A stretch of 64,000 nucleotides of DNA from Lithospermum erythrorhizon (Eukaryota; Streptophyta; Magnoliopsida; Boraginales; Boraginaceae): assembly GCA_019722365.1 (NCBI GenBank), contig JADFUC010000278.1, positions 682,001-746,000 on the forward strand. The letters run 5' to 3'. The notes beneath the pieces were generated by a model. That model saw only the letters and a list, made by a program, of their open reading frames with translations, was not told where the DNA came from and did not search any database. Shown here piece by piece: positions 39,864 through 53,158 of this stretch. Numbering within the stretch: the stretch's first letter is position 1; every line of letters begins with the position of its first letter. The position numbers were made by a program, and so were the translations under genes.

Positions 39864-41499
39864 CTATTTGAAGTACCTGTACTTCTTAGGTTTTGGACAT
39901 TACGGTTCCTAGAAAAATGCAAGACTTGTTTGAGAATTTTGTCTCAAATTTCTTGTGTAAAATTTAATACAACTCAATATTGTTGCTAAATTTAGAGTTG
40001 TAGTTGACGAATTGAGTCGAACACAACTTGAATAATTTATTACTGCGCTCGGTCACTAAAGAAGTCGCTTCTGCTCGGCTAGGAAATCACGAGTTGAATT
40101 CCGAACTAACTTACTTATTTCAAATCTAAATTTAATTGAATTAACAAAAAATAATTAACTTAATCAATTAATTACAATTTAACAAAGAAATTTAAAATCA
40201 TCAATTTCTAAGAGGTTAAGATTAATAATAGAAATATTAAAAAAATTGAAGCATAAACAATTATAACAAAATATTCATGATCAAGAAGTATGAATGTGAT
40301 GAGTGATGACGAGCTAATAAGCCTGGAAACTAGCTCGAATCTCAGCTTCATTTGGACTTAAGCGAGCCTAGCGAGCATCTCGATTTAGCTTGACTCAAGT
40401 ACAACACTAGTTGATGTAGTTGTTTCACTTGCTTGTTGAGTTTTTTATTTTTATTTAATCTAAAATCTTAACGATTTATGATCGTTTATTATGGATGAAT
40501 CGTTATAAATCTAATTTAAATTGCACATTATAATAACTATATGAGAATATTTCGAGTGCAGTAGGGTTGAAAACTTTGTTTTTTGAACAATTTGTATCGA
40601 GTTTATGATTGAATTATTGTTTTGAACCCATTTCGAATTTTATTCAATAGTCGAAAAGGTTTGGATGGATTATTTGATTCAATATTGCTCGTTCAAAGAC
40701 CTACATTGATAAAAGTATCCAATACGGAAGTGACTTCACTTTTGACCAAATCACTTGTCCGAGAGCATATGGTAATTGTTGGGACATTTTAATTTGAATT
40801 GATATTGAGAATAAGGATGAAAAGGTACCAGCAGTACCATAATATGCTAGGACAGAGGAGGAGGGTCCAAAGCACGAGAGAGTGAAATTACCACACATGT
40901 TTGCCTCCGTGTGCCAGTGCTGGATAAGCCTAGTCAAACGCCGTTATCTATAGCCATCCCATCTTCTTGTTACAAACATTCAATACAATTCCAAATTTCT
41001 TATTCCAGAACATTACGGAGTATTTTTTAGGACCGGTACTGTTCCAATGTAAGAATATTATGAAGTTAAAAAATATAAACTATTTGAATTTTTCTCTCAA
41101 TTAAGATGGTCATTAGTAGGATGTTAATTTTTATATTAATGTTACAAAATCGTTACAATCGTTATAATTTATGCAATCATGAGAGTTAGTGATCATGATG
41201 GATGAAAGTTAATATCATGTTAAAAGAATAGGAATGATTTCCCAGTCTTTCGTCTACCTATAATTAATACTCTTTCCTCATCAAAGATTGTATGAAAAAC
41301 GTTATAATGTCGTAAAGAAACAACAAATTTATATGAAGAAACCATCTTTACGTTGAAATAGCTTTTGGTGTGGACAATCTCTCCGGCAATATACTACCTA
41401 CTTTCTAATGGCTGGAGGTATGTCATTTCAATTATGTATTATTTTACATATACGTGAGAATCCTCAATCTAATAGTACTTTTAGTGAATATATGTCCTC
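39864..41499. other. Intergenic, no gene seen
   Basis: AT-rich upstream region of the PPR gene. Around 40030-40400, repeated CTCG/CGAG words (GAGCGAGC-like) suggest transposon debris, but I could not find ends. TACGGAGTA occurs at 41014. Confidence 0.5.
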
Positions 41500-42724
41500 A
41501 CTCTTGCGGCTTGATCTTAACTTGTAGTTGCCCAAGAGCAATTACTTTAGCGGAAGGTCCAATGTAAATAAAATCTATAATGGGGATCTTAACACTAAAT
41601 TTTATCATTCTTTGGTTAGAAATAGAATTAAAATTAAGTGAATTCTTGAATTAGATATGTGGCTCTCTCCTCACTAAGGATTATGATATTTTGAATCACT
41701 TCCATGACTATTTCTCTAAATTATACAATAATGGGCATAATGGGTTCTCCCTCAACTCTTTACCAACTTCTTCTTTACAAAATTTTGAAACCGTAAACAA
41801 TATTTCTTCCTTTATTTCACCTGACCAACTTGAGGACCTTAATAAACCCTTTAATGCATTGAAAATTAAGCAAGCACTTTTCCAAATGCATCGAGAATCT
41901 CGGGTCGGATGGCTTCCATCTTTGAGTTTTCAAAAATTTCAGACAACCATTGCGTTATGATGTTACTACTTCTATATTGGAATTTCTTAATTCTGGACAT
42001 TTGCTCAAAGAAATTAATAACACTTTTATCACTCTTATTCCCTAAAAATAAATCCTAAATCTTTAAATGATTTTAGACCTATTAGTCTTTGTAATGTCAT
42101 TTATAAAATTGGTTCTAAAGTTTTAGTTAACAAGTTTAGCATCTGTTCATAATCTCTCCTTTCCAAAACAAAAGAGCTTTATTTATGAATTAAATCCCAT
42201 TATTGACAATATTATCTTGGCGCAAGAGCTTAGTCATACTATTAAACTCTCCAAAAAGTAAGAAAAAAAGGTTTCTTTGCCATCAAAGTTAATGAGGCAC
42301 AAAGTTTTTTGATAGAAATTCAATTAAGATTTTCTTCTTGGTATCCTTTCAAAATTAAAATTTCCTACTCATTGGATTCATCTAATTAAAGAATGTATTA
42401 GTTTTGTACAATTCTCTGTCCTGGTCAATGGGCAAGCATCAAAACCTTTTAGGTCAACTTGCGGTCTTATACAAAGTGATCCTCTGTCACCCATTCTTTT
42501 TGCACATTGCACTGAAGCCCTTTCAGCTACCCTACTTCTCCATCAATCTCTTAATTCTATTAAATGCATCTCCATAGCTAGGCGTGGTCCCAAAATATCA
42601 CAACAACTTGGGATATTAATTCTTTTTTACAATTAGATAATAAAAGTCTTTCCAATTTTTCTAAGGTTTTATCTTCCTTTTGCTCAGAGTCGGGCCAAGT
42701 CATTAATTATGATAAATCACAAAT

Positions 42725-42807
42725 CTTTTTCAGCCCCCTTACACCTAATGCCATTAAAAATAAAGCTTTTTTCAGCCCCCTTACACCTAATGCCATTAAA
42801 AATAAAG
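42725..42807. repeat. 41/42-bp tandem duplication inside the LINE
   Basis: The unit CTTTTTCAGCCCCCTTACAC and following sequence ending AAATAAAG occurs at 42725-42765 and 42766-42807, identical except for one extra T. Confidence 0.9.
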
Positions 42808-43944
42808 CTCTCTCTAAACTTTCTTTTTGTACTAAAATCTGTTGGTATCTATCTAGGCATTACTTTAGATATGGGAAGTGATAGAAATTTAGTATTCAAT
42901 GATATCGTTGACAAGATCAAATCCAAAATTCACTCTTGGAGATCTAAGTTTCTTAATTTTGGAGGAAGAGTTACTCTTATTAAATCTATCCTTCAATCGT
43001 ATCTTATTTACTCCATGGATGTTTATAAATTTTCCATTTCCATCCTTAACTCTATTGATAAATTTTTTGTAAATTTTCTTTGGAATGGAAATGACAATAA
43101 TAAATTTCATTAGATCAATTGGAAATTTCTTAAACTTGATTTTAAAGATGGAGGGCTTGGTTTTAAACACCTTCATCATTTCAACCTCTCTCTTCTAGCT
43201 AAAAATGATTGGAATTTTTTTAAAAATCAAGAAACCATTATTAAACGTGTTCTCAAATCTAAGTACTATGTTAAATCTTCCATTTTTAGTAGTAAAAAGA
43301 AGTCTAATGAATCCTATATTTGGATAAGTCTTAGGAATGGTGTTTTTATACTTAAACATGATTATTTTAATATTGTAAATTTTGGGTGTAGTACTAGTAT
43401 TTGGGAAGTTTATAGATCCCAGATTATCACTCCCAATGATCTGAAGTTTTTAAAAGCTGAGTGTAGATTTAGTTCACGAACGACTATTGGGAAAGAATGG
43501 AACATCCCTTTCTTGCAAATCATTTTTCATTTTTCTATTTAATAAGTAATATTTCACATTACCCAGTGTTAGATGCGGATGTAATCTATTGGGGTAAGGG
43601 CATTGTTACTACTAAATCCATTTATAATAATATTAATAAGCGTTTTAAAACAAATCCACAGATATCCGACACTTTTGGATTTGCAATGATCCTAAAGGCT
43701 TAGGCGAACTGTCTGGAAATTAGCTCTTCCACAAAAATGCAAAATTCTTTTGTGGAGATGCCTTCTCAATAGGCTACCTACCAAAGACAATGTAATCTTT
43801 CAAACAAGAGTTTCAATCGACCCAAATTGTCCCTTTTGTAATTCTTGTTTAGAAACCGTTTCTCATCTCTTCCTCCCCTGTTCACAAATCCAACAAATTT
43901 GGATTGCTCTCAAATTGGATAATATGATCTCCCGAGGTAAACTC

Positions 43945-43971
43945 TATCTCTCTCTCTCTCTCTCTCTCTCT
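43945..43971. repeat. (TC)n microsatellite
   Basis: About 13 TC repeats following the LINE zinc-finger coding region. Confidence 0.9.
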
Positions 43972-44060
43972 ATTTGTGATTACAAAAATAAACAATCCTT
44001 TTTGGAAGATGACTTCTTTTCTATTAGTTGTGTTTTTTGGAATATATGACTTCACATGAA

Positions 44061-45829
44061 TGAGGTGTGGCCTGCTTGATGGTTCCTGACCAAGCCAACA
44101 TCCTCGCCAAATCAAAATCATTCATCAAATAATGGAAAAAAGTTTATCGTAATCGAGGATCAGTGGTAATTCCATAACTTATTAAATCCCACAACGAACT
44201 CATAAGAGGGTCTTTTTAACAAATATACACAATGATCTACTACTTGCTTAGAAGGAGTAATTGCTTTGGCAATGCAAGGCTTTGTATTGGCATTATGCCA
44301 ACGAAGTGCACAAGATGAGTCATCTCTCTTATTTCTGATGGAAATAAGGAGGAATTCATTGGTTTTGATCTTAATTCAAATATGAAAATTAACAAGAGTA
44401 GTGGTTTTTCTCTTGCTCGCCATTTGATGGAGGCAATCCTCAATGGACTAACGATGAAGAATTTCATAGATTACATCATTCACGGCACATTTTCTCATAG
44501 GTGGCTTCATTTATAGCAGGCTTTGTAAAAGTCAAGGATGGTTGAAGGAGATTGGTAGTCTTCAAAATTGCAGCATACTTTGGTTTCTTACAGATTTTGG
44601 TTGTTTCAAAAATCTCACGGTGTTCGACCTCTGGATTCCTCTGGATCAAAATAGGTAGGTTGCATGATTGCGTCTCGTGATCAAGTTCTACTTGAATTTT
44701 CATGATTTCTTTTTTGAAAATACATTGGAGTAGAAAGCAATGTAAAAGGGTTGATAATAATTAATCTCTTAATTATAGAATTCCTCAAATTGTAATACCT
44801 TTTAAATCTTCTATTATATAAAACTAAATTAACTATAAAAAAAGTATTGTGAGTTTTGACTTATCAATTAAAATTATTCAATGTCAAACATAAATTAATC
44901 TGATTTGATATCATATTAAATAATCCGTACGTAATATAAACTATTTCATCCCTATCAACCCCCAAACAAAGTAATTACGATCAAAATTCATTCATTAAAA
45001 ACTTCATAATTAATTCATTGAATTCTTTTAATCGAGAATAGATTGATAATTTATTTTAAAAATTCTCTAAATTAAATTGAAATAAATTACTACATTAATT
45101 TAATTTTAAGTTATACAATAAAAAGACTCTGTGAGTAAATTTCGGATATTTGTTACTCCCTACTAATATTTCGTACGTTTATCTAGTCAAACGAGCTCAC
45201 AAAAAAAAATCAAAATCCGGAGTTAGTAGTTAAAGGTTAAACAGGCCTTATCCTAAGAGAGTAAGAGTCCAACCTAGCTACGTTAGTTGTAACATTAACG
45301 TTTGTATTCACCACGTGGGACCCAGTACTTCCACACTAACGACACCTCATAGCACTAAAAAGTGTTGTGCACCTGCACCATAGTACACCATACCAGATAC
45401 CCGAATTTATCTGTTATATTTTATGTGACATTCTTCATTACATTTTGATAATATCAATAATATATGGAGTATTATTTTCAATTTAATTATTAAAAACATA
45501 TAAAATAAGATTCTTATGTTACAATTTGTAGCATATTTTTAATTTTTTAAATTAATTTTGAATCGGAAAATACACATATCAAAATATCAACCGGTGTAAC
45601 ATATCATTGGACTCTCATGTTTCTGAGGCACATAATTAGAGTATTAAGTACCACTAACTTGATTCTTCATATAGTTTGATTTTGAATCTGCGAACCTTGT
45701 ATTAATATGGTTAAAATTAAAATTATATTTTGATTCATATTTGACGATTAAATATTTTATAATATTAATGTGATATTTTTAGGAGTCTCCTATCCCTGAC
45801 CCCTCTTTATTAGTTTGTGTCCCTCTCAA
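44061..45829. other. Intergenic between the LINE and AGO4
   Basis: May include LINE 3' sequence up to about 44460. The rest is AT-rich with no recognised feature; the last few hundred bases should contain the AGO4 promoter. Confidence 0.45.
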
Positions 45830-47082
45830 TTCTTTCACTCTTCACTCTCCCAAGAAAACCACACACTATTTTCTCTGCCTTTAATTACTCTCCGCTTTGC
45901 CTTCTAGGGTTTCTTGCTTTTCAAGAACCATTCTTGGGTAATTTTCTTAGTACCCCCTTCTTATTTTTGTGCCAATTTCTTTTTTAGTTGTTGACAGAGT
46001 CCAAATTAGGTAAAAGTTGTGTCAATTAGGTAAAGTGTGTTGACTGGTGACTGTTGACTGTTTTTGAACATAATTGTTTAGATTTATGACCAGTTTTATT
46101 CATTTTTTGGTTTAGACAAATTTCTCTATTTTGTTCAATGTTGACTTTTTCATGTTTATTTTTTGTTTTTATTTTTACTTACTTGCATGTCTGATTTTTT
46201 CTTGACTTGGGTATTTTTGGATAATGTAGTAAAAATTTGTTATTTTTGTTTACAAGTTTCAGATCTTTGTGACTGTACATTTTCTTGCATGTATATTTTT
46301 GGAATACTTTTTACTTTGGTTATTTTGAGAATTCTTTGCTAGGTTTTCACTTGAATACCTTCAGATTTGAAGGGTAAGAATGTATTTTCACTAAAAAAGA
46401 GGTGTGCATGTGTGCTTTTTTGAAGTATTTTTTTGATTTTCTGAAGATTTTCACTTTACATTGTGTTTTAGCTTCTGTAATTAAACTATTATTGGTAAGA
46501 ATAATTATTGTATCCGACTGTTTAATCTTTTTTTTTCCATATATGGAATAACTTTTTTTTGTTTCTTCTTTATTTTCGTTGGTTTATCTTTTTAAAAAGG
46601 TGGGTTCTTTTTTTAAACTTTTACTTTGTCTTAATATTATTATTAAATGACCTTTTTAGGCAGGAAAAATAGCTTGGTTTCATTTTATTCATTTTACAGG
46701 ATAATGCTTTAGCTCTAGGTCATACACTTATACATAGTCTTCATATAGCGACACACTTAGTTAATTCTACCCCAAAAAAAAGACACACTTGGTTAAAAAG
46801 TACTCCCTCCATCCCATGAAGTTTGTCCATTTTGATTTGCAATGGTCAAAAGTAAGGAACTTTGTAGCCTTAATTGACACATGACTTCGATTCGTCTCAA
46901 AACTGAGTTAATAGTAAAGTATATAAAAATTCTATCATCTTAGTTTTGTGCTCAAATTATACAATCTTTTTTCTCTGTGTGCATAATTCTTTGATAACAT
47001 GCATTATAGCTTCTCGAGTATTTCTCCAAAAATTGTGACTTTTCTGCAACAATGTAGTAATATGTCTTCTGCTTTGTGACAG
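45830..47082 (+). promoter_or_regulatory. Inferred AGO4 5' UTR exon and leader intron
   Basis: A pyrimidine-rich stretch (45830-45938) ending CATTCTTGG|GTAATTTTC looks like a non-coding first exon with its donor; the acceptor TTTGTGACAG ends at 47082, five bases before the ATG. The implied leader intron is about 1.1 kb and T-rich, as plant introns are. It carries a one-ended Stowaway fragment at 46801. The transcript start is inferred and not visible. Confidence 0.5.
46801..46930. repeat. One-ended Stowaway fragment in the AGO4 leader intron
   Basis: TACTCCCTCCATCCCATGAA is a typical Stowaway left end after TA. The matching right end is absent. The right limit is approximate. Confidence 0.55.
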
Positions 47083-47087
47083 TTGTG

Positions 47088-50000
47088 ATGGATTCTGCTG
47101 CTTCAGAGGCTATTACTCCTCCTACACCTGTCAATGGAGAAGGCACTGGAAATGGTGATGCTGAGACGCTTTCATCTGCATCTGTCAATGGAAATGGTGC
47201 TTCAGAGGCTCTTCCACCTCCCCCACCCGTCCCTTCGAATATCACTCCCATTAAAGTGGAGTCGGAAGTAGCAAAGAAAAAGATTCAAAGGCTTCCAATG
47301 GCCAGACGTAGTACGGGAACTAAAGGGCAAAAGATTCAGCTCTTAACCAACCACTTCAAAGTGATTGTGAAAAATGTTGATGGGCACTTCTTTCACTACA
47401 GTGTACGGTTTTCGCTCTTTTGTTTTTCGTGTTGCCCTTCTTCTACCTAAAATACCTTATAATTATTCTAGAACTGATTTCACCTGCATTGTCCTGTTTT
47501 TCGTTGAACGTAGTTTACCAGCCTTTGAAAAAGTTCATGTTGTCAAGTTTATTGTATTTGTGATTACCAGGTCGCACTCTTTTATGAAGATGGACGTCCC
47601 GTGGATGGAAAGGGAATCGGGAGAAGGGTTCTTGATCGTGTGCAGGAAACTTATGGTTCAGAGTTGGCTGACAAGGAATTTGCTTATGATGGAGAAAAGA
47701 GCTTGTTTACTGTTGGTGCTCTTCCTCGGAATAAAATGGAGTTCACTGTTGTGCTAGAGGAGATGTCATCGAGCAGGTACTAACTTTTGCTGATGGATGG
47801 CGTTATATAAATATTGCTTTCTGCTAATGGTTTATTTGCAGGAATACTGGACCTGGTAGCCCTAAAGGCGGTAGCAGTCCTAACGATGCTGACCGTAAAA
47901 GGCTTCGCCGTCCTTACAACTCCAAAACTTTCAAAGTGGAGATAAGTTTTGCTGCAAAAATTCCTATGCAGGCGATTGCTAATGCATTACGGGGTCAGGA
48001 GTCAGAGAACTCCATGGAAGCTTTCCGAGTACTAGACATAATTCTGAGGCAGCATGCTGCTAAGCAGTAAGTGTTCTTTAATATTTTATATATTTTCAAC
48101 AATTAGTTATCTGGAAATATGTGCGGCTATAAAAAACTAAGTTTCATTCTTAAAGTTTTCAAACAAAGTTGCATGTGTCTGAATTGCTGTACTTATATAT
48201 AATAACATTGCTTTCTTTCAGGGGCTGCCTGCTTGTACGCCAGTCATTTTTCCATAACGACGCTAAAAACTTTTCTGATGTTGGGGGTGGTATCCTTGGT
48301 TGTCGAGGATTTCATTCAAGTTTCCGCACAACACAGGGAGGCTTATCCTTGAACATTGGTATTTATCGAGGTTTTGATATTTAGATACAGACATAGACTC
48401 ATTTATGTTATTGTCTTAGTTATTGCTACTTTGTACAGATGTATCGACAACTATGATTATCCAGCCAGGGCCTGTGGTCGATTTCCTGATTGCTAACCAG
48501 AATGTGAAAGATCCCTTTAATATTGATTGGGTCAAGGTAACTTCTATTGCTCATTAAAATTACTTGTAGCCTTTATGGTGGAAGTTATAACTGATTTTTG
48601 TAACCAATTTGCTTGAGTAGGCCAAGAAGACACTCAAGAATTTGAGGGTTAGAACAAGTCCTACAAATCAAGAGTACAAGATTACTGGACTTAGTGAGAG
48701 GCCTTGTAAAGAACAAACGTATACTCCTTTATTCTGCGCGAGGTTTCATCTGGTTGCTCTAAGTTTGTAAGATAGTTTTGTTGATTCCTCCTTTTCCATA
48801 TGACTTTGCAGGTTTGAACTGAGGCAGAAAAGTAAGGATGAGAGTGGCGAAGTGCAGACTACCGAAGTTACTGTATATGATTATTTCGTGAATCATCGTA
48901 ACATTGACTTGCGCTATTCTGGTGACTTGCCATGCATCAATGTGGGCAAACCAAAACGTCCTACCTACTTCCCCATTGAAGTAAGTTAAGCCTTTCTAAG
49001 CATGTTGAAATTTTGTGTCTGAGTTTCTCTTTCATCCCAAAACTTAAGCTGATGGTTTTTGCACTTATGTAGATGTGTTCCTTGGTGTCTCTGCAACGAT
49101 ATACAAAAGCACTGTCCACCTTCCAAAGATCTTCGCTAGTGGAAAAATCAAGGCAGAAGCCTCAAGAACGGATGTCAGCCTTGACCAATGTGAGCTCTTC
49201 TAGACATTTCCAGTTGTTTGGTTTGTCAATATCAATACGGTTGCATTCATACCCATTTATGTAATAGGCACTGAAAGTTAGCAACTATGATGCTGAGCCG
49301 TTGCTTCGTTCTTGTGGCATTTCCATCAACACTGGTTTCACCCAGATTGAGGGTCGCGTTCTGCCTACACCAAAGGTATTAATTATCGTGTTCAGGTTGT
49401 TCTAGTTCTTGGTTATCTTTAGCTGAAAATAAGTTATGTGTTTTGTTCCAGTTGAAAGTTGGGAATGGTGATGATGTTTTCCCAAGGAATGGGAGGTGGA
49501 ATTTTAATCATAAGGTTTGTTGTTTATTCTTACATGCTTTCTTGTTCTCCAATTTCACAGTACCTATGATCCAAATCCTTAACTGATTTCTCTGGGAATT
49601 TAGAAATTGCTCGAGCCATGTAAAGTAGAACGTTGGGCACTTGTCAACTTTTCAGCACGTTGTGATGTCCGTGGACTGATCAGGGACTTGATTAAATGCG
49701 GGGAAGCTAAAGGAATTGTATGTTATGTTACTATTTTGTAGTCTTTATAATTAGCATAAAACTTCTTCTAGCTCTCTGTTAATCGTTACTCCTGACCTTT
49801 TGTCTTTCTTCTGTCATAGTTGGTTGAAGAACCATTTGATGTGTTTGATGAGAGCCCACAGTTCAGGCGGGCTCCCCCCCTTGTCAGAGTTGAAAAAATG
49901 TTTGAAGCGATCCAATCAAAGCTCCCTGGAGCCCCAAAGTTCCTCCTTTGTCTGCTACCAGAGAGGAAAAACTGTGACGTTTATGGTTTGTTCTATAGTC

Positions 50001-52482
50001 TGAACCACTTTGTCCCTGGCCATTGGTTATCTTTGCTCTTGTAATGATACTTATTGTGGTTTCTCAATTGTTTATTAGGGCCTTGGAAAAAGAAGAATTT
50101 GTCAGATTATGGTATTGTTACCCAGTGCATGGCACCTACTAGAGTGAATGATCAGTACCTGACAAACCTTCTTCTCAAGATCAATGCCAAGGTGTTATTT
50201 TCAGGAACAATATGATCATGTCTTTCTCATCTCTCTACTTGTTCCGTTAACCATCTTTGTCTGTGGCAGCTTGGTGGACTGAATTCCATGTTAACTGTGG
50301 AGAAAACATTGCCCTTGGTGTCAAAGGTTCCTACCATAATTCTTGGCATGGATGTATCGCATGGTTCTCCTGGCCAGTCTGACGTTCCCTCTATTGCAGC
50401 GGCAAGCATTTTCTTTATGCCTTTTGTGTTACACCTTTGACAGTTTTCATACTGTTTTGTAAATATACTGGATTGTTTATTGATGCGTTAGCTGACAAAC
50501 AGGTTGTCAGTTCAAGGCAATGGCCTTTTATTTCCAAGTATAGAGCATGCGTGCGTACTCAGTCGCCTAGGGTTGAAATGATAGATTCTCTTTTCAAGCC
50601 AGTCTCCGAGAAGGAGGATGACGGCATCATGAGGTCTCTTTTCTCTCATTTTTATTTTTATCCTGGTTTAAGCAATTTTTTTGGTTTCATCTTTTTCTAG
50701 TTTCCTTTATGAATCTGAGATTGATACATTTGTGATATTGAATGCCATTGGTCAGTAATTTCCGGCCTTAATTTCCGGCCTAGTCATGTGATTTCTTTTT
50801 CATATGAGCGAAACTGTTATCATTTGCTTGTTTCAAATTCTGAACATACTCTTATGAGAATGGTTCATATAATGCAGGGAGCTGCTGCTTGATTTCTACG
50901 TCAGCTCTGGCAAGCAGAAACCTGATCAAATAATCATTTTCCGGTAGATATTTTCTGTATCCCTTTCTTTCATTTGTCATCCTCAGGTAAAAGTCAACTA
51001 ATTTGTCTAGAGTGGTCTTAAGGTTTACCAGTAATAGCAATCTCTTTGAAATGAAATAGTTTCTGATGTTTTTTCTTGTATCTATCCTTTTAGTGCATGA
51101 TTGAATCATGCACTATATTGATCATGCACTATATTGATTGTTAAAAGTTTTAATTGATAAATGATGGATCACTACTATATTATAATTTTTGGCAATACCT
51201 TTCAAATCAAATTATTTACTTATGATGTTTTTCTTGTGTTGTCCTTTTAGTGCATGTTTGAACCATGACTATATTGCAACTATTTTTTTTTTATATCACT
51301 ATATGTATGCAATTGTCCCTGTCTATTGATTAGTGCTTGTATTTTTCCAGAGATGGTGTTAGTGAATCACAGTTTAACCAAGTTCTGAATATCGAGCTTG
51401 ATCAAATCATTGAGGTCTGTATGGTGGTTGTTAACTAATACGTCCATGAATCCAAACTTTGTTCTAATTGATTTCTCTTTATATTATTGCAGGCCTGCAA
51501 GCACCTGGACGAGAAGTGGTCACCCAAATTTGTTGTCATTATTGCACAAAAGAATCACCACACTAAGTTTTTCCAAGCTGGATCTCCCGACAATGTACCA
51601 CCTGGTAGCACATCAGACCCTGATTCATGTTTGATTTAATTCTCCCGTTTCCATCCAGATAGTTACTGTTTCAAGTGTTTTTGCAGGGACTATCATCGAC
51701 AGCAAGATCTGTCATCCAAAGAACAATGATTTCTACTTGTGTGCTCATTTTGGAGCTATTGTAAGTCGTGTACAATGTGTTTGTCCTTCATGAATGAACC
51801 ATTTGTAGTACTAACAATCACTAGCAAGGAAAAAAACGATCTCTTTCTTTTTTATTACCTTTGTTCTCATTAGAAAAACTGCTGAAGTGTTCAATGAACA
51901 TTCTTTTTTCTGCAATTCATAGGGTACATCTAGGCCAACTCACTACCATGTGCTGTATGATGAGGTTGGTGTCGGTGCTGACGATCTGCAGGAGCTTGTG
52001 CATTCACTTTCTTATGTGTAAGTTGCATCTATAATCTAGTGCATCTCTCACCTTCCGTGAAGTTGTATTTGCCCTAATTTAAATTCTCTAATTTGTTGCA
52101 TTTATCGTTCTTATTTCAGCTACCAGAGGAGCACCACTGCCATTTCTGTTGGTAAGATCATCTATCTTGGTTTTCCCAGAAGTCCCTTTGCTTCATTATG
52201 TTTAATTTTTTTGGTCCTTCATGTTTTTTCACCATATGAAAGTATGTTGTCGAATTTGGCAATCGACTAAAATGTTTCTTAAATTCATGTTTGTTTAATT
52301 ATGCAGTGGCTCCAATCTGCTATGCTCACTTGGCAGCAACCCAGCTAGGACAATGGATGAAGTTCGAAGACACCTCAGAGACATCTTCGAGCCGCGGTGG
52401 AGTTTCTCATGCTGGTTCTGTTCCTGTTCCGCCAATGCCGAAGCTCGAGGAGAAAGTCAGCAGCTCTATGTTCTTCTGTTAG
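47088..52482 (+). CDS. AGO4: Argonaute, AGO4 clade (RNA-directed DNA methylation)
   Basis: Nuclear Argonaute that binds 24-nt siRNAs and guides DNA methylation to transposons and repeats. Twenty-three coding exons join in frame from the ATG at 47088 to the TAG at 52480, giving 936 residues (Arabidopsis AGO4 has 924). In order: a Pro/Gly-rich head; the N domain with MARRSTGTKGQKIQLLTNHF and FAYDGEKSLFTVGALPRNKM; SFFHND and GCRGFHSSFRTTQGGLSLN; PAZ from about residue 290; INVGKPKRPTYFPIE; the MID domain; and PIWI from about 640. The slicer triad is intact: Asp671 (GMDVSHGS), Asp754 (IIFRDGVSESQF) and His886 (ICYAHLAATQ). The C-terminus SSMFFC matches the clade. Exon 15 ends at 50401 before a GC donor (GCG|GCAAGC); all other introns read GT-AG. 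Codon use and frame show no damage. Confidence 0.97.
51067..51275. repeat. Palindrome and direct duplication in an AGO4 intron
   Basis: TAGTGCATGATT, one G, then AATCATGCACTA (51092-51116) is a perfect 12-bp-arm palindrome. The surrounding segment GATGTTTTTTCTTGT...CCTTTTAGTGCATG is repeated, diverged, at about 51222-51275, and CATGCACTATATTGAT is repeated at once after the palindrome. Confidence 0.85.
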
Positions 52483-53158
52483 GAAGACATCTAATTGGGA
52501 CAAAGTTTATGTATATATTAAGTTATGCTGGAAGTATTTTGATGGTTTGTTGCTACATCTTTAAGTAACTTCATTTAGGACGCAGTAATGGTAGGAGTGG
52601 CAGTATGAATGTTTAAAACTTATGATGTTTTTGAGGTTCTGACTCTACTGTGAGCCTGCTTGGGGCTTTGACTGACTTCTAGTCTGAAGTATTTCGGAAT
52701 ATTTCATGTTCGCTTTTACAATGCCTTTTCCAAAAAAGTGTGAAATGTTTTCCTGTCTTGGGATGCGAGGGAGGAGTGGAAGTCCGGTTGAGCTCTTTTA
52801 TCAACAAAACGCCTAGGTGTTTTAGGGTACACATGACACAAGTCAAATAAAAGTGAGTGTTTTAACTATTGTCCGAATCCGAACCCCTCCAACCCTAGTA
52901 GTAACTAGTCTACTGTACTAATGAGTCCCTCTTGTTCAACCTCTACATTTTTACTACTCTTGCCCACTCCGTGGTAACACTATACACACATCCAAAATAG
53001 TCAAATAAAAAATCAATCTCTCTTTTTCTTAAACCCTTTACTGTTTTCATATATTAACAACTGCCCACTAGTCAAAATCCTCCCATTTTTATTTTTTACT
53101 CACAAAAATCCAAAAAAAAATTTATTTTTATTTTTATAGCTGAATCTTTTTTTGTATT

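Larger units (their letters stand above)
41500..44060 (+). mobile_element. Second decayed L1-type LINE (ORF2 remnant)
   Basis: Plus-strand ORF2 remnant in several frames. Recognisable pieces in order: GDLNTKFYHSLVRNRIKIK at about 41585; FSKLYNN and ISPDQLEDLNKPF in the pre-RT region (41710-41850); broken RT sequence at about 42040-42560; YLGITLDMGSDRN and KIHSWRSKFLNFGGRVTLIK at about 42850-42990; FKDGGLGFKHLHHFNLSLLA at about 43140; and a zinc-finger end MWRCLLNRLPTKDN with CPFCN-C-ETVSHLFLPC at 43750-43890. The endonuclease part is missing or unrecognisable, so it is probably 5'-truncated. It is unlike the L1 at 30290-35580 in detail. Confidence 0.85.
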
